From Wenzhouxiangella sp. (lineage in GTDB: Bacteria; Pseudomonadota; Gammaproteobacteria; Xanthomonadales; Wenzhouxiangellaceae): DNA of 36,095 nucleotides. Below, in pieces: positions 7,961 through 16,836 of this stretch. Every line of letters starts with the position of its first letter. Within the stretch, counting starts at the first letter, position 1. Below the pieces are notes generated by a model that ran no database searches, was not told where the DNA came from, and saw nothing but the letters and a program-made list of their open reading frames with translations. The translations under genes and the position numbers were made by a program. The stretch covers positions 1 to 36,095 of the forward strand of contig SKQS01000051.1 in assembly GCA_007118895.1 (NCBI GenBank), given 5' to 3'.

Positions 7961-9670
7961 ATGGACTCCATGATGACCGGACGCAGAATCATTCTTGTCT
8001 TTGGCCTGCTGCTGACCGTCAATCCGGCTTATGCGGCGGACTCGTCGCCTGGTCATGGTGGCCTGCTGCTGGTCGGTGGATATCTGCCGGTGTGTTCCTC
8101 TATGAGTGTTGAGCAATGCCGGAAGAGCGTGGACTGGGCGCCCGCTGCGCGCCACGGCGCCAGATTTCAGCTGAGCAAACCCGCGATTGTCCGCTGGCAG
8201 GATGCGGTTGGTCCTTCCATCGCACCATCGGCCGAACTGGTCCAGGCGCTGAACAGACTGGCCGGCCGGAACCCTCTACCGATGACCGCCTTTGAGCTGG
8301 CCGAATGGCTGAGACAGGAACTGCCCACCAGCCTGTCACCGGATCGACTGTCTGATCCGGCCTGGCTGGCGCTGCGCGATCATCTGGAGTTGCCGCGTAC
8401 CGATCCGTCCGGGTTGGAGCGCGTCGAGGCGCTGAGGCTGGGCGCCAGTCGTGACCAGGCCAGTGTCGAGATCTTTCAGCGCTTCGTGGCCATGGCCGGT
8501 AAGGCCGGGCGTACCGAGCGCCCGACCATCGTGGTGCTGACCGCCTCTTCGCGTGACCCTACTGACGCGGTGGATTTCTACCTGCAGGCATTCGAGCAGG
8601 CCGGAGCAAGGTCAATCTGGCTGCCGCTGGATGCCGCTCTCAGGGCGGCACGCGCCGACGGGGCCTGCGCGCGATTGGCCGAATACCAGGCTCGTCAGCT
8701 TGGTGTCTATGAGCGCTGGCGGGTCGCGCCGCAGCGATTCATGGAGCAGCTGGCTTTCTGCGGCCAGGACGACGCCGGCCTCGAGCTGATCGAAAAAGCC
8801 GACGGGATATTCTTCAACGGCGGCGACCAGAGCCTGACTCTGGCGGCGCTGGTTGACGAGGACGGGCAGCCGACCCGGGAGCTTGAGCGACTCCGCCAGC
8901 GCTTTGACGCAGGCACGCTGGCCGTTGGCGGCACCAGCGCCGGCAGCGCGGTTCAGGCCAGTGGATTCATGCTTACCGGCGGCGGCAACCGCGAGGCCCT
9001 GGCTCATGGCCCGAACCTGCAGCCTCCGACGCCGCCAGGCTGTGATCGTGACGGCAGCTGCCCGGAAGGCGTCAGGGCCGGGCAGTTGACGCTGCGTTCA
9101 GGTGGCGGGCTGGGTCTGTTCACGCCGGGCCTGGTCGATACCCACTTTTCTGAGCGGATGCGCCAGTTCAGGCTGGCGGTGGCGCTGAAGTCGCTGCCTG
9201 CGCGGGTGGCCGTGGGCGTTGATGAGACGACCGCGCTGGAGGTGAACGCCGGGTCCGGGCCAGACCGCTTGAAGCTGGCAGCTCACGGCGCGGCGGCGGC
9301 CTGGATAATGGTCGACGATCGGGGTCGGGCAGACGATCAGCGACTGCTATTGCATCGGCTGCCGGCCGGCATCGGCTTGACCATGGCAGCGGATGGCCGC
9401 GTCTTGGAAACCGGGCTGGAATCGTGGTCGCGACCGGCAGCCTCCGACACGGCGGGCGATCAGCCTTGTTTGCAGGCCGATGAACTGGACAGCTACAACG
9501 CGCTGCTTGAAACTTCCCCGTTGTCGACCTCGCTCTGCGTCGAGATGACGGACAGCCTGGGAAAACGACACCGCCTGGAGCTGACGGCTGATCAGGACAG
9601 CCGCAAGGCCAGGATTGCCGGCAGCGCCGTTCTTGTCGACTGGCGTCTGGGACTCAACCCCATGCCCTGA
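7961..9670 (+). CDS. Exported cyanophycinase-like peptidase (S51 family)
   Basis: A serine hydrolase of peptidase family S51, which includes cyanophycinases that cut multi-L-arginyl-poly-L-aspartate to dipeptides. The nucleophile motif is GGTSAGSA at residues 323-330 (Ser326), preceded by FFNGGDQS near 284-291 and followed by LVDTHFSERMRQFRLAVAL, all family landmarks. Residues 1-25 form a signal peptide ending in NPAYA, so the enzyme is probably secreted or periplasmic. At 569 residues it is longer than cytoplasmic cyanophycinases. There is an extra segment of about 115 residues between the opening LLLVGGYLP and PTIVVLTASS, and a C-terminal extension. The start lacks a clear ribosome site; ATG 7970 or 7973 are alternatives. 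No cyanophycin synthetase gene is in the window, so the substrate is open. Confidence 0.85.
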   Translation: MDSMMTGRRIILVFGLLLTVNPAYAADSSPGHGGLLLVGGYLPVCSSMSVEQCRKSVDWAPAARHGARFQLSKPAIVRWQDAVGPSIAPSAELVQALNRLAGRNPLPMTAFELAEWLRQELPTSLSPDRLSDPAWLALRDHLELPRTDPSGLERVEALRLGASRDQASVEIFQRFVAMAGKAGRTERPTIVVLTASSRDPTDAVDFYLQAFEQAGARSIWLPLDAALRAARADGACARLAEYQARQLGVYERWRVAPQRFMEQLAFCGQDDAGLELIEKADGIFFNGGDQSLTLAALVDEDGQPTRELERLRQRFDAGTLAVGGTSAGSAVQASGFMLTGGGNREALAHGPNLQPPTPPGCDRDGSCPEGVRAGQLTLRSGGGLGLFTPGLVDTHFSERMRQFRLAVALKSLPARVAVGVDETTALEVNAGSGPDRLKLAAHGAAAAWIMVDDRGRADDQRLLLHRLPAGIGLTMAADGRVLETGLESWSRPAASDTAGDQPCLQADELDSYNALLETSPLSTSLCVEMTDSLGKRHRLELTADQDSRKARIAGSAVLVDWRLGLNPMP

Positions 9671-9688
9671 AGCCCTGTGTCGGTCAGG

Positions 9689-11236
9689 TCAGGTCTCGGG
9701 ACGGTCCTCCGGGGCGTTCTCGGCACCGGCAGACTGCTGATCGCCTGTCGCTTCTGATCCGCCGGCGTCCTCAGTTGAAGGCTTTGCCGCCGATTTTTTC
9801 TTGCCGGCCTTGCTCGCCGAAGATTTCTTTTTCGACGTTTTCTTTTTGCCGGCTTTTTTCTTGCTGGCTTTCTTTGCAGTCTTGCCGGCGACAGGCTTTC
9901 TTTTCGCCTTCTTGCCGCCGGCTGAAGTGCGCCGCGGCCGGCTGCTTGCCGACCCATCGCGCTCAATGATTGCCGAAACGCCCATGCCGCCGGCAGTGCA
10001 TACCGAAATCAGGCCGCGTCCGGTACCGGACTCTTCGAGTATGGCGGCCAGCGTGGAAATGATGCGGGCGCCGGTGGCGGCAAACGGATGGCCGATCGCC
10101 ACGCTGCCGCCGCGTACGTTCATTTTTTCCGGGTCGATGCTGCCCAGCGGTCTGTCCAGACCCAGACGATCACGGCAGTAGTCTTCGGATTCCCAGGCGC
10201 GCAGAGTGCAAAGCACCTGGGCGGCAAAGGCTTCATGAATCTCGTAGAAGTCGAAATCAGCCAGGCCCAGGCCGCTGCGCGTCAGCATCTCGGCGACGGC
10301 AACGGTTGGCGCCATCAGCAGACCCTCGTCACCATTGACATAGTCGACCGAGGCGGTGCGACCGGCCGTCAGCCATGCGATGATCGGCAGGTCATTTTCT
10401 CGCGCCCAGTCCTCCGAGGCCAGCAAGACTGCGGCGGCGCCGTCGGTGAGCGTGGTGCTGTTGCCGGCAGTCAGCGTACCGTGTTTGGTGCGATCGAAGG
10501 CCGGGCGCAGGCTGGCCAGCTTCTCCATGCTGGTATCCGGCCTGACGATGTTGTCGCGAAGTACCCCATTGTACGGTGTCACCAGGTCGTCGAAAAAGCC
10601 CGACTCCCAGGCCTCTGCCGCCTTCTGGTGGCTGGCCAGGGTCAGCTCGTCCTGTTCGCGACGGGTGATCTGCCACTCCTTCGCCATGCGTTCGCAATGC
10701 TGGCCCATCGACAGGCCGGTTCTCGGCTCGGCATTACGCGGCGGTACCGGCGCCAGCTCCGAGGGCCGGAAGCCCTTCAAAGCGCCGAATTTCTGGCCCA
10801 GACTGCGCGCCCGTGACAGTCCGACCAGGCGCTGGGAAAAGCGCTGCCCGAACACCACGGGCACATCGCTGGTGGTGTCGGTGCCACCGACAATGGCACA
10901 GTCGATCTGGCCGGAGGCAATCTCGGCACCGGCCAGCAGGGCTGCTTGCAGGCTGGTGCCGCAGGCCTGCTGCATGGTGATACCCGAGCTCAGCGGCGAC
11001 AGGGTGGTCGACAGCACCGCTTCGCGGGCCAGGTTCCAGTCCCTGGAGTGGGTGGTCACGGCGCCGGCGATGACTTTGTCGATCACCTTGCCGTGTAGAT
11101 CAAAGCGCTCGGCCAGGCCCTGGATGGCGGCTGACAGCATGTCGAGATTGGTCTGGTCGGCATAAAGGGTATGCGACCGGCAGAAGGGAATCCGGCTGCC
11201 GCCGATGATGGCAATCCGTTTCAGGCTGTCAGTCAT
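9689..11236 (-). CDS. fadI: Acetyl-CoA acyltransferase (thiolase) FadI with Lys-rich tail
   Basis: A 3-ketoacyl-CoA thiolase that releases acetyl-CoA in the last step of fatty-acid beta-oxidation, acting with FadJ. The acyl-accepting Cys92 sits in MQQACGTSLQAALLAG. The His and second Cys of the active site are in YEIHEAFAAQ, SVAIGHPFAATGARI and SVCTAGGMG. The thiolase fold ends near residue 427. Residues 428-515 are a low-complexity tail: first basic, with repeated KKAGKKK/SKKK-like blocks about 442-487, then acidic. The tail resembles histone H1-like tails and is not part of the thiolase family. ATG overlaps the fadJ stop (ATGA), so translation is coupled. The gene is convergent with the cyanophycinase-like gene across 18 bp. 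Confidence 0.93.
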   Translation of the reverse strand: MTDSLKRIAIIGGSRIPFCRSHTLYADQTNLDMLSAAIQGLAERFDLHGKVIDKVIAGAVTTHSRDWNLAREAVLSTTLSPLSSGITMQQACGTSLQAALLAGAEIASGQIDCAIVGGTDTTSDVPVVFGQRFSQRLVGLSRARSLGQKFGALKGFRPSELAPVPPRNAEPRTGLSMGQHCERMAKEWQITRREQDELTLASHQKAAEAWESGFFDDLVTPYNGVLRDNIVRPDTSMEKLASLRPAFDRTKHGTLTAGNSTTLTDGAAAVLLASEDWARENDLPIIAWLTAGRTASVDYVNGDEGLLMAPTVAVAEMLTRSGLGLADFDFYEIHEAFAAQVLCTLRAWESEDYCRDRLGLDRPLGSIDPEKMNVRGGSVAIGHPFAATGARIISTLAAILEESGTGRGLISVCTAGGMGVSAIIERDGSASSRPRRTSAGGKKAKRKPVAGKTAKKASKKKAGKKKTSKKKSSASKAGKKKSAAKPSTEDAGGSEATGDQQSAGAENAPEDRPET

Positions 11237-13227
11237 TCCGAAGACTCCTTGGTGTCGTTGGCCGCATCGCTGCCGTCGGCCAGATAGTTCAGCGGGCCGC
11301 CACGGAAGGGAGCGAAGCCGGTACCGAAGATCATGCCGGCATCAAGCAGGTCGGCGTCTTCAACCACGCCGTCGTCCAGGCAGGCGCGGCACTCGTCGAG
11401 ATAGGGTTTCATCAGTTTCTCGGCCAGCTCCGCCAGATCGTGTCCTTCGTGTGCCTTGGCATCGCGCACCGGCTTGCCCTTGTTCCAGCGGTAAAAACCC
11501 TCGCCGGATTTCTTGCCCAGCTTGCCCTGCTTGACCATTTGCTCGAGTACCTTGCGATCTTCGCCGGCACTGTCGCCCATCAAGGTATCGATGACGCCCA
11601 GGCCAACATCCAGTCCCACGGTGTCGGCCAGTTCCACCGGCCCCATCGGCATGCCAAACTGCGTTGCAGCCTTGTCCAGCGCCTCCTTGGGGATGCCTTC
11701 GCGATGCAGTTTCATTGCCTCTCGCATGTAGGGTGCCAGCACCCGGTTGACCAGGAAGCCCGGGGTGGACGTCACCGCGATTGGATACTTGCCGATCTGG
11801 GTGGCGAAGCTCAGGCCATCGTCGATGGCGGCCTGGTGGGTCTGCTTGTCATGAACCACTTCCACCAGCGGCATCTGCGCCACCGGGTTGAAGAAATGCA
11901 GGCCGATCAGTCGGCCCGGGTCGTCAAGCACATCGGCAAGCTCGGCCAGCGGGATGGCCGAGGTGTTGCTTGCGATGATGGCGTGGTCGCCTACCTTGTC
12001 CCGCATCGCCGAGAACAGCTCGCGCTTGGCCTCGCGGTTTTCGAAGATCGCCTCGATGATCACGTCGGCGCGACTGACCCCGTCTCCGTCAACGTCTGCG
12101 ACCAGGCGGGCTTTTGCGGCGGCCACCGCAGTGGGCGTCTTGAGGCGGCGCCTGAACAGTTTGTCTGCTCGCTTCAATGCCGGCTTGATGTATTTCATTT
12201 CACGATCCTGAAGGGTGACCTCCAGGCCGCGTGAAGCGCACCATGCGGCGATATCTCCGCCCATTACGCCGGCGCCAATGACATGCACCCGGCGCGCCTT
12301 GAACGATGACCGCCGCCCTTCGCCCTTGAGCCGCTCCATCAGCCGGAAGACGCGTCTCAAGTTGCGGGAAGTGTCGCCAACCAGCAGCTCCGGGATCTCG
12401 CGGCCCTCGATCCGGATCATCTCTCGATAGTCGTTGCCGGCCTGCTCGTAGGCATCGATCAGCCGATAGGGAGCGGGGTAATGGTCCTGGCGCGCCTTGG
12501 CTGCGGTCTGCTTTCTCATCTGGCCAGCCAGGAACTTGCGAACCGGGCCCAGTGTGGTAGCCCGCGCCATCAGCCCGGGCTTGCGGTGCCGGGATTTTTT
12601 CAGTACCGCCCGGCGTGCTGCCCAGCGCAGCGAACCGTGGCGATCGACCAGCTGGTCGACCAGCCCCATGCCGCGTGCCGCGCCGGCTCTGAGCATTTTG
12701 CCGGTGAGCATGATCTGCATTGCCTTGAGTCCACCGATGGCGCGGATGCTGCGTCCGGAACCGCCGAATCCGGGGTAAATGCCCAGATTGACCTCCGGGA
12801 AGCCGATCCGCGTATGGTCGGCTTTCAGGGCAATTCGCCAGTCGAAGCACAGCGCCAGTTCCAGGCCGCCGCCGAGACAATAACCCTCGAACGCCACCAC
12901 GGTGGGAAATTTCAGATCCTCGATCGCCTGGAACAGCTCGTGGACCTTGACCACGTTGGCCCGCAGCTCGTCAACGTCATCGGTAGCATCGAACTCGCGC
13001 ACATCGGCGCCAACGATAAAACTTCCGCGTTTGGCTGACATCAGTACCAGCCCGGTCGGCGGCTGTTCGGTCAGAGCGGCGACAATCTGGCCAAGCTCCT
13101 CGAGCACCTCGGTGCCGAGCGAATTGACTTTTTCTTCGGCACGGTCGATGTACAGCCAGGCAATACCGTCGATGTCGGTTTCCAGGCGCCAATGCTTGTA
13201 GTTACCGTTATATGCAGCCTCGGCCAT
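11233..13227 (-). CDS. fadJ: Fatty-acid oxidation multifunctional alpha subunit FadJ
   Basis: A multifunctional beta-oxidation enzyme. The N-terminal enoyl-CoA hydratase domain (residues about 10-200) has the oxyanion-hole segment GYCLGGGLELAL with Glu123 and the second acid Glu145 in GFPEVNLGI. The 3-hydroxyacyl-CoA dehydrogenase domain starts with the NAD-binding GAGVMGGDIAAW near residue 315, followed by the catalytic GLHFFNPVAQMPLVEVV region. The C-terminal dehydrogenase dimer domain completes 664 residues, somewhat shorter than E. coli FadJ. ATG 13227 has GGAG at about 8 nt and is preferred over TTG 13230. It lies 33 bp after the maf stop and overlaps fadI, forming a maf-fadJ-fadI unit. 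Confidence 0.95.
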   Translation of the reverse strand: MAEAAYNGNYKHWRLETDIDGIAWLYIDRAEEKVNSLGTEVLEELGQIVAALTEQPPTGLVLMSAKRGSFIVGADVREFDATDDVDELRANVVKVHELFQAIEDLKFPTVVAFEGYCLGGGLELALCFDWRIALKADHTRIGFPEVNLGIYPGFGGSGRSIRAIGGLKAMQIMLTGKMLRAGAARGMGLVDQLVDRHGSLRWAARRAVLKKSRHRKPGLMARATTLGPVRKFLAGQMRKQTAAKARQDHYPAPYRLIDAYEQAGNDYREMIRIEGREIPELLVGDTSRNLRRVFRLMERLKGEGRRSSFKARRVHVIGAGVMGGDIAAWCASRGLEVTLQDREMKYIKPALKRADKLFRRRLKTPTAVAAAKARLVADVDGDGVSRADVIIEAIFENREAKRELFSAMRDKVGDHAIIASNTSAIPLAELADVLDDPGRLIGLHFFNPVAQMPLVEVVHDKQTHQAAIDDGLSFATQIGKYPIAVTSTPGFLVNRVLAPYMREAMKLHREGIPKEALDKAATQFGMPMGPVELADTVGLDVGLGVIDTLMGDSAGEDRKVLEQMVKQGKLGKKSGEGFYRWNKGKPVRDAKAHEGHDLAELAEKLMKPYLDECRACLDDGVVEDADLLDAGMIFGTGFAPFRGGPLNYLADGSDAANDTKESSE

Positions 13228-13260
13228 CAAAGGGACTCCGCGGTAAGGTTGTTGATGACT

Positions 13261-13914
13261 CTACAGCTTACCGCAAGTGGCGTCGGAAAAGGCGCGCGCA
13301 GACGGCCCGGAAAGCACATCAACGCCGTGGGTTGCGAGCATTTTGATCGTGGCAATCAGCGGCAGACCAATCAATGCGCTGGGGTCGTCGCTGCGAATGT
13401 ACTCGGTCAGCGCGATGCCCAGCGATTCGCTGCGCATGGCCCCGGCACAATTGAACGGCTGATCGCGGCGCACGTAGTTTTCCACACTCGACCGGTCCAG
13501 TCGCCGCATCTTCAGTTCTGTGGTGACGATTTCGCTAAGCTGACGGTCAGGGCTGATCAACGCAACAGCGCTGTAGTAGCAAACCTGGTGGTTGCTCATC
13601 CACATCAGTTGCTCGATCGCGTTGATCTCGTTGCCGGGTTTTCCCAACATCCGCCCACGGCACTCCGCGACCTGGTCGGCGCCGATCACCAGGGCGTCCG
13701 GACGTTTTGCCAGTACAGCAGATGCCTTTTCAAGCGCCAGCCGGCGAGCCAGGCTGGCGGCCGGCTCGTCGGGCAGGGCGGTTTCGTCGACCTCCGGCAC
13801 GTATACCTCGAATGGCAGGCCCAGTCGTTCCAGTAGCTGCCGGCGGTAGGGTGAGGATGAGGCCAGTACCAGCTCGCCAGCGAATTTCGGCCTGTTGGGG
13901 GGCTTGTCGTTCAT
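13261..13914 (-). CDS. yceF: Maf-like nucleotide pyrophosphatase (YceF subfamily)
   Basis: A Maf-family nucleoside triphosphate pyrophosphatase. The YceF branch prefers 7-methyl-GTP and is thought to cleanse modified nucleotides in the cytosol. Landmarks are LVLASSSPYRRQLLERLGL at the N-terminus, the EVDETALPDE region, VIGADQVA and the C-terminal GLPLIATIKML. The length is 217 residues from ATG 13914; GTG 13920 is an alternative. It is divergent from yceD, the arrangement seen in enteric bacteria, which supports YceF rather than the other Maf branch. Its own promoter must lie in or upstream of the 29-bp spacer and may overlap the yceD promoter. Confidence 0.92.
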   Translation of the reverse strand: MNDKPPNRPKFAGELVLASSSPYRRQLLERLGLPFEVYVPEVDETALPDEPAASLARRLALEKASAVLAKRPDALVIGADQVAECRGRMLGKPGNEINAIEQLMWMSNHQVCYYSAVALISPDRQLSEIVTTELKMRRLDRSSVENYVRRDQPFNCAGAMRSESLGIALTEYIRSDDPSALIGLPLIATIKMLATHGVDVLSGPSARAFSDATCGKL

Positions 13915-13934
13915 ATGCACTTAAATGGTATAAT
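13904..13934 (+). promoter_or_regulatory. Predicted sigma-70 promoter of yceD-rpmF-fab operon
   Basis: A perfect -10 hexamer TATAAT lies at 13929-13934. A -35-like TTGTCG at 13904-13909 is 19 bp upstream and lies inside the start of the divergent maf gene. Transcription would start near 13941, only about 3 nt before the yceD ATG at 13944. Confidence 0.6.
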
Positions 13935-13943
13935 GGCCGGCTT

Positions 13944-14477
13944 ATGTCGCGAGATTTTCCTGACTGGGTGGATCCTGGCCGGGCCGCGGCGGCCGGACGG
14001 CGATTTGCCGGCAGCGTGCCACTGGACAGAATGGCCCGTCTGCTCGATATTATCGCCGAAGTCGGCGGCCAATCCGGTGCTTCGCCGTCGGTCGAGTTCG
14101 AAATCGAGTTCAGCCACGATGCACAGGGCCAGGTTCGAGTCGAGCTGGGCGTGCGCGGTCGCATTCCGCTGATCTGCCAGCGCAGCCTGAAGCGCTACGA
14201 TCATGCGCTGGATCTTCACTCGGTGATCGGCATCGTCGGCAGCGAACGTGCCGCCGAGGCCTTGCCGGGCGATTACGAGCCGGTGGTATGCGCCGATGGC
14301 AGGCTTGGACTGGTCGGCCTGGTCGAGGAAGAGATCTTGCTTGGTCTGCCGCTGGTGCCGATCGACCCGGGAACCGAACCGGTCGAGACAGCGAGCCGGC
14401 AGCAGGATGATGGACGCAGGCCGTTTGCCGCGCTTGCCGACTGGAAGTCGCGACGCGGTGAACAAGAGAAGAATTGA
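13944..14477 (+). CDS. yceD: YceD/DUF177 family 23S rRNA accumulation protein
   Basis: A DUF177 family protein, associated with 23S rRNA accumulation and nearly always encoded directly before rpmF. The family signature is the ALPGDYEPVV and GLVEEEILLGLPLVPI region, ending in RPFAALADWKSRR. In E. coli YceD a CxxC pair follows the beta domain; here only the first Cys remains (CQRSLKRY), so metal binding is doubtful. ATG 13944 is chosen because MSRDFPDWVDPGR aligns with the family N-terminus; longer frames run back through the promoter and into maf. There is no room for a ribosome binding site if the TATAAT promoter is used, so the message may be leaderless. 177 residues. Confidence 0.9.
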   Translation: MSRDFPDWVDPGRAAAAGRRFAGSVPLDRMARLLDIIAEVGGQSGASPSVEFEIEFSHDAQGQVRVELGVRGRIPLICQRSLKRYDHALDLHSVIGIVGSERAAEALPGDYEPVVCADGRLGLVGLVEEEILLGLPLVPIDPGTEPVETASRQQDDGRRPFAALADWKSRRGEQEKN

Positions 14478-14495
14478 CATACTGGAGCTAGGCTG

Positions 14496-14705
14496 ATGGC
14501 TGTTCAAAAAAGTCGCAAGACACCCTCGCGGCGCGGCATGCGTCGTTCGCACCACGCGCTCAAGGGGCCGACCCTGTCCGAGGATTCCACCACCGGTGAA
14601 ATTCATCGTCGTCATCACGTGACCGCCGAGGGTTTCTATCGAGGCCGGCAGATCGTCGAGGTGGTGCCGGAATTCGACGAGGAAGACGAAGAGCAGGCCG
14701 GCTGA
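14496..14705 (+). CDS. rpmF: 50S ribosomal protein L32
   Basis: Ribosomal protein L32 of the large subunit. The start [20 protein letters not shown] and the later [15 protein letters not shown] are the recognised family core. The family usually ends shortly after this point at about 57 residues. Here the protein runs to 69 residues, with an acidic C-terminal extension [18 protein letters not shown] 14496 has GGAG at 14484-14487. It follows yceD by 18 bp and precedes plsX, as in most gammaproteobacteria. Confidence 0.97.
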   Translation: MAVQKSRKTPSRRGMRRSHHALKGPTLSEDSTTGEIHRRHHVTAEGFYRGRQIVEVVPEFDEEDEEQAG

Positions 14706-14764
14706 CAGCCGGATGGTCGCGCGCCGATCTGAACTTGCGGCGCTGATTCCGGTTCACCTTCACG

Positions 14765-15766
14765 ATGACTGCCGCAGACAAGGTGCGCGTTGCCATCGAT
14801 GCCATGGGCGGCGACCATGGTCCGCAGGTGACCCTGGCAGCAGCGCACAAGGCGCTGCACGACGATCCCGGGCTGGAGCTGATCGTGGTCGGCTCACCGG
14901 TGATCGCTTCCTTGATCCTGAAGTGGCCCCGCGACATCGCCGAGCGAGTGGAGCACGTAGTCTGCGAAGCTGTTCTGCCGATGGACGTCTCGGCCAGCCA
15001 TGCGTTGCGACATGGTCGCGAAACCAGCCTGGGACGCACCGTGACGCTGGTCGGCGAGCGGCGTGCCGATGCGGCAGTCAGTGCCGGTAACACCGGGGCG
15101 ATCATGGCGCTGGCTCGCATGCAGTTGGGGATGATTACCGGCATCGACCGCCCCGCCCTGATGGCGGCGCTCCCGTCCGGGCGGCAATCGGTCTGGGTGC
15201 TTGATCTGGGAGCCAACGTCGGTGTCGATGCCCGACGGCTGTTCGAATTCGCCCAGCTTGGCGCCACGGCAGCCGAGATTCTTGGTGGCCGAGCACCGCG
15301 CATCGGGCTGCTCAATATCGGTCACGAGGACAGCAAGGGACCGGATGCGGTGCGCGAGGCCGCGCGGCTGATTGATCAACGTGCCGATCTCGATTATGCC
15401 GGCTTTGTCGAGGCTGACCAGGTGTTTTCCGGGCAAGTTGACGTGGTTGTCTGTGACGGCTTCGCCGGCAACGTGTTGCTCAAGTCTGCCGAAGGCGCGA
15501 TGCGTATCCTGTTCGAGCAACTCAGACAACAGCTGTCTTCCACGCTTGCCGGCTGGATGTGCCGGCGTCGACTCAAGCCGCTCAGAGACACCTTCGATCC
15601 AGCCCGTCACAACGGTGCACCCCTGCTGGGTCTTGCCGGGGTAGTGATCAAGAGCCACGGTGGTGCCGGTCCGGACGCCTTTGCCCATGCCATCGCCATG
15701 GCCGCCCTGGAAGCGCGTCGTGGCCTGGTCGGGGAGCTGGAAAGACGCCTGTGGGCCGGCGACTAG
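14765..15766 (+). CDS. plsX: Phosphate acyltransferase PlsX
   Basis: PlsX converts acyl-ACP and phosphate to acyl-phosphate, which PlsY uses to acylate glycerol-3-phosphate at the start of phospholipid synthesis. It is a peripheral membrane enzyme. Family landmarks are VAIDAMGGDHGP at the N-terminus, SAGNTGAIMALA, LLNIGHEDSKGPDAVREA, VVVCDGFAGNVLLKSAEG and the C-terminal GVVIKSHGGAGPDAFAHA. The length of 333 residues is normal. ATG 14765 has only a weak upstream ribosome site, but the family N-terminus fits. It opens the lipid genes of the operon, 59 bp after rpmF. Confidence 0.97.
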   Translation: MTAADKVRVAIDAMGGDHGPQVTLAAAHKALHDDPGLELIVVGSPVIASLILKWPRDIAERVEHVVCEAVLPMDVSASHALRHGRETSLGRTVTLVGERRADAAVSAGNTGAIMALARMQLGMITGIDRPALMAALPSGRQSVWVLDLGANVGVDARRLFEFAQLGATAAEILGGRAPRIGLLNIGHEDSKGPDAVREAARLIDQRADLDYAGFVEADQVFSGQVDVVVCDGFAGNVLLKSAEGAMRILFEQLRQQLSSTLAGWMCRRRLKPLRDTFDPARHNGAPLLGLAGVVIKSHGGAGPDAFAHAIAMAALEARRGLVGELERRLWAGD

Positions 15767-15824
15767 CGGTATTCTGGCTGCAGCGGTGTCGTGCTCATCC
15801 ACTGATTCCCCAAGAGGCAACTGA

Positions 15825-16790
15825 ATGTATTCACGTGTGATCGGAACCGGAAGCTGCCTGCCCGACAAGGTTGTGACCAACGCCGACCTGGAAGCTCGGG
15901 TTGACACTACCGATGAGTGGATCCGGGCGCGCACCGGGATTCGCGAGCGGCGCATAGCCGCCGACGGCCAGACTACCTGTGACCTGGCCGAATCCGCCGC
16001 GCGTGCTGCGCTGGAGGCATCCGGCGTGGCGGCTGACAAGCTGGACATGATCATTGTTGGCACGACCACACCGGATGTGATCTTCCCCTCGACGGCGTGC
16101 CTGCTGCAGCACCGGCTGGGGATCGCCGGATGTGGCGCCTTTGACGTCAACGCCGCTTGCTCGGGGTTTATCTACGCGCTGTCGGTTGCCGACCAGTTCA
16201 TTCGCAACGGACAGGCCCGCCGGGTTCTGGTCGTGGGCGCCGAAACCCTGAGCCGCGTGGTTGACTGGAATGATCGCGGGACCTGCGTATTGTTCGGGGA
16301 TGGCGCCGGTGCAGTCGTGTTGGCCGCCGATGAACAACCGGGCATTATGTCCACCCATATCCATGCCGATGGTGGTTATGGTGATCTGCTGAAGACCGAG
16401 GTTGGCGTCTCGCGCGGTTTCCTCGCCGAGCCGCGCGGCGGCGCCCGTGTGTTCATGCGCGGCAACGAGGTGTTCAAGGTCGCTGTCAACACCCTGGGCC
16501 GCATTGTCGATGAGACCCTCGCGGCCAACCAGCTCGAAAAGACCGACCTGGACTGGCTGATTCCGCACCAGGCCAATCTGCGTATCATCAAGGCCACGGC
16601 ACGCAAGCTCGGTATGTCCATGGACCGGGTCGTCGTCACCGTCGATCGACACGGCAATACCTCCGCCGCCTCGGTGCCACTGGCGCTCGACGAGGCGGTG
16701 CGCAGCGGACGCATCCAGCGTGGTGATCGCCTGCTGCTGGAAGCTTTCGGCGGCGGCTTTACCTGGGGCGCGGCGCTGATCCGCTACTGA
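15825..16790 (+). CDS. fabH: 3-oxoacyl-ACP synthase III FabH
   Basis: FabH starts fatty-acid synthesis by condensing acetyl-CoA with malonyl-ACP. The catalytic triad is visible: Cys112 in [11 protein letters not shown], His248 in [11 protein letters not shown] and Asn278 in RHGNTSAAS. The length of 321 residues is typical of the family. ATG 15825 is preceded by AAGAGG at 15812-15817. It sits between plsX and fabD in the standard order. Confidence 0.98.
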   Translation: MYSRVIGTGSCLPDKVVTNADLEARVDTTDEWIRARTGIRERRIAADGQTTCDLAESAARAALEASGVAADKLDMIIVGTTTPDVIFPSTACLLQHRLGIAGCGAFDVNAACSGFIYALSVADQFIRNGQARRVLVVGAETLSRVVDWNDRGTCVLFGDGAGAVVLAADEQPGIMSTHIHADGGYGDLLKTEVGVSRGFLAEPRGGARVFMRGNEVFKVAVNTLGRIVDETLAANQLEKTDLDWLIPHQANLRIIKATARKLGMSMDRVVVTVDRHGNTSAASVPLALDEAVRSGRIQRGDRLLLEAFGGGFTWGAALIRY

Positions 16791-16836
16791 TCCTGATCCG
16801 GGCTGACACTCGATTTCTGCAGGGAGCACGAATCAC

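Noticed and set aside
9689-9955. Lysine-rich FadI tail as a frameshift product
   Set aside because: The frame from the thiolase core into the tail is continuous, and the repeated KKK/AGK pattern with a clean stop is consistent with a real coding tail, not random read-through.
13707-13943. Longer YceD frame starting inside maf
   Set aside because: It would read through the divergent maf gene and the TATAAT box; the family N-terminus starts at 13944.
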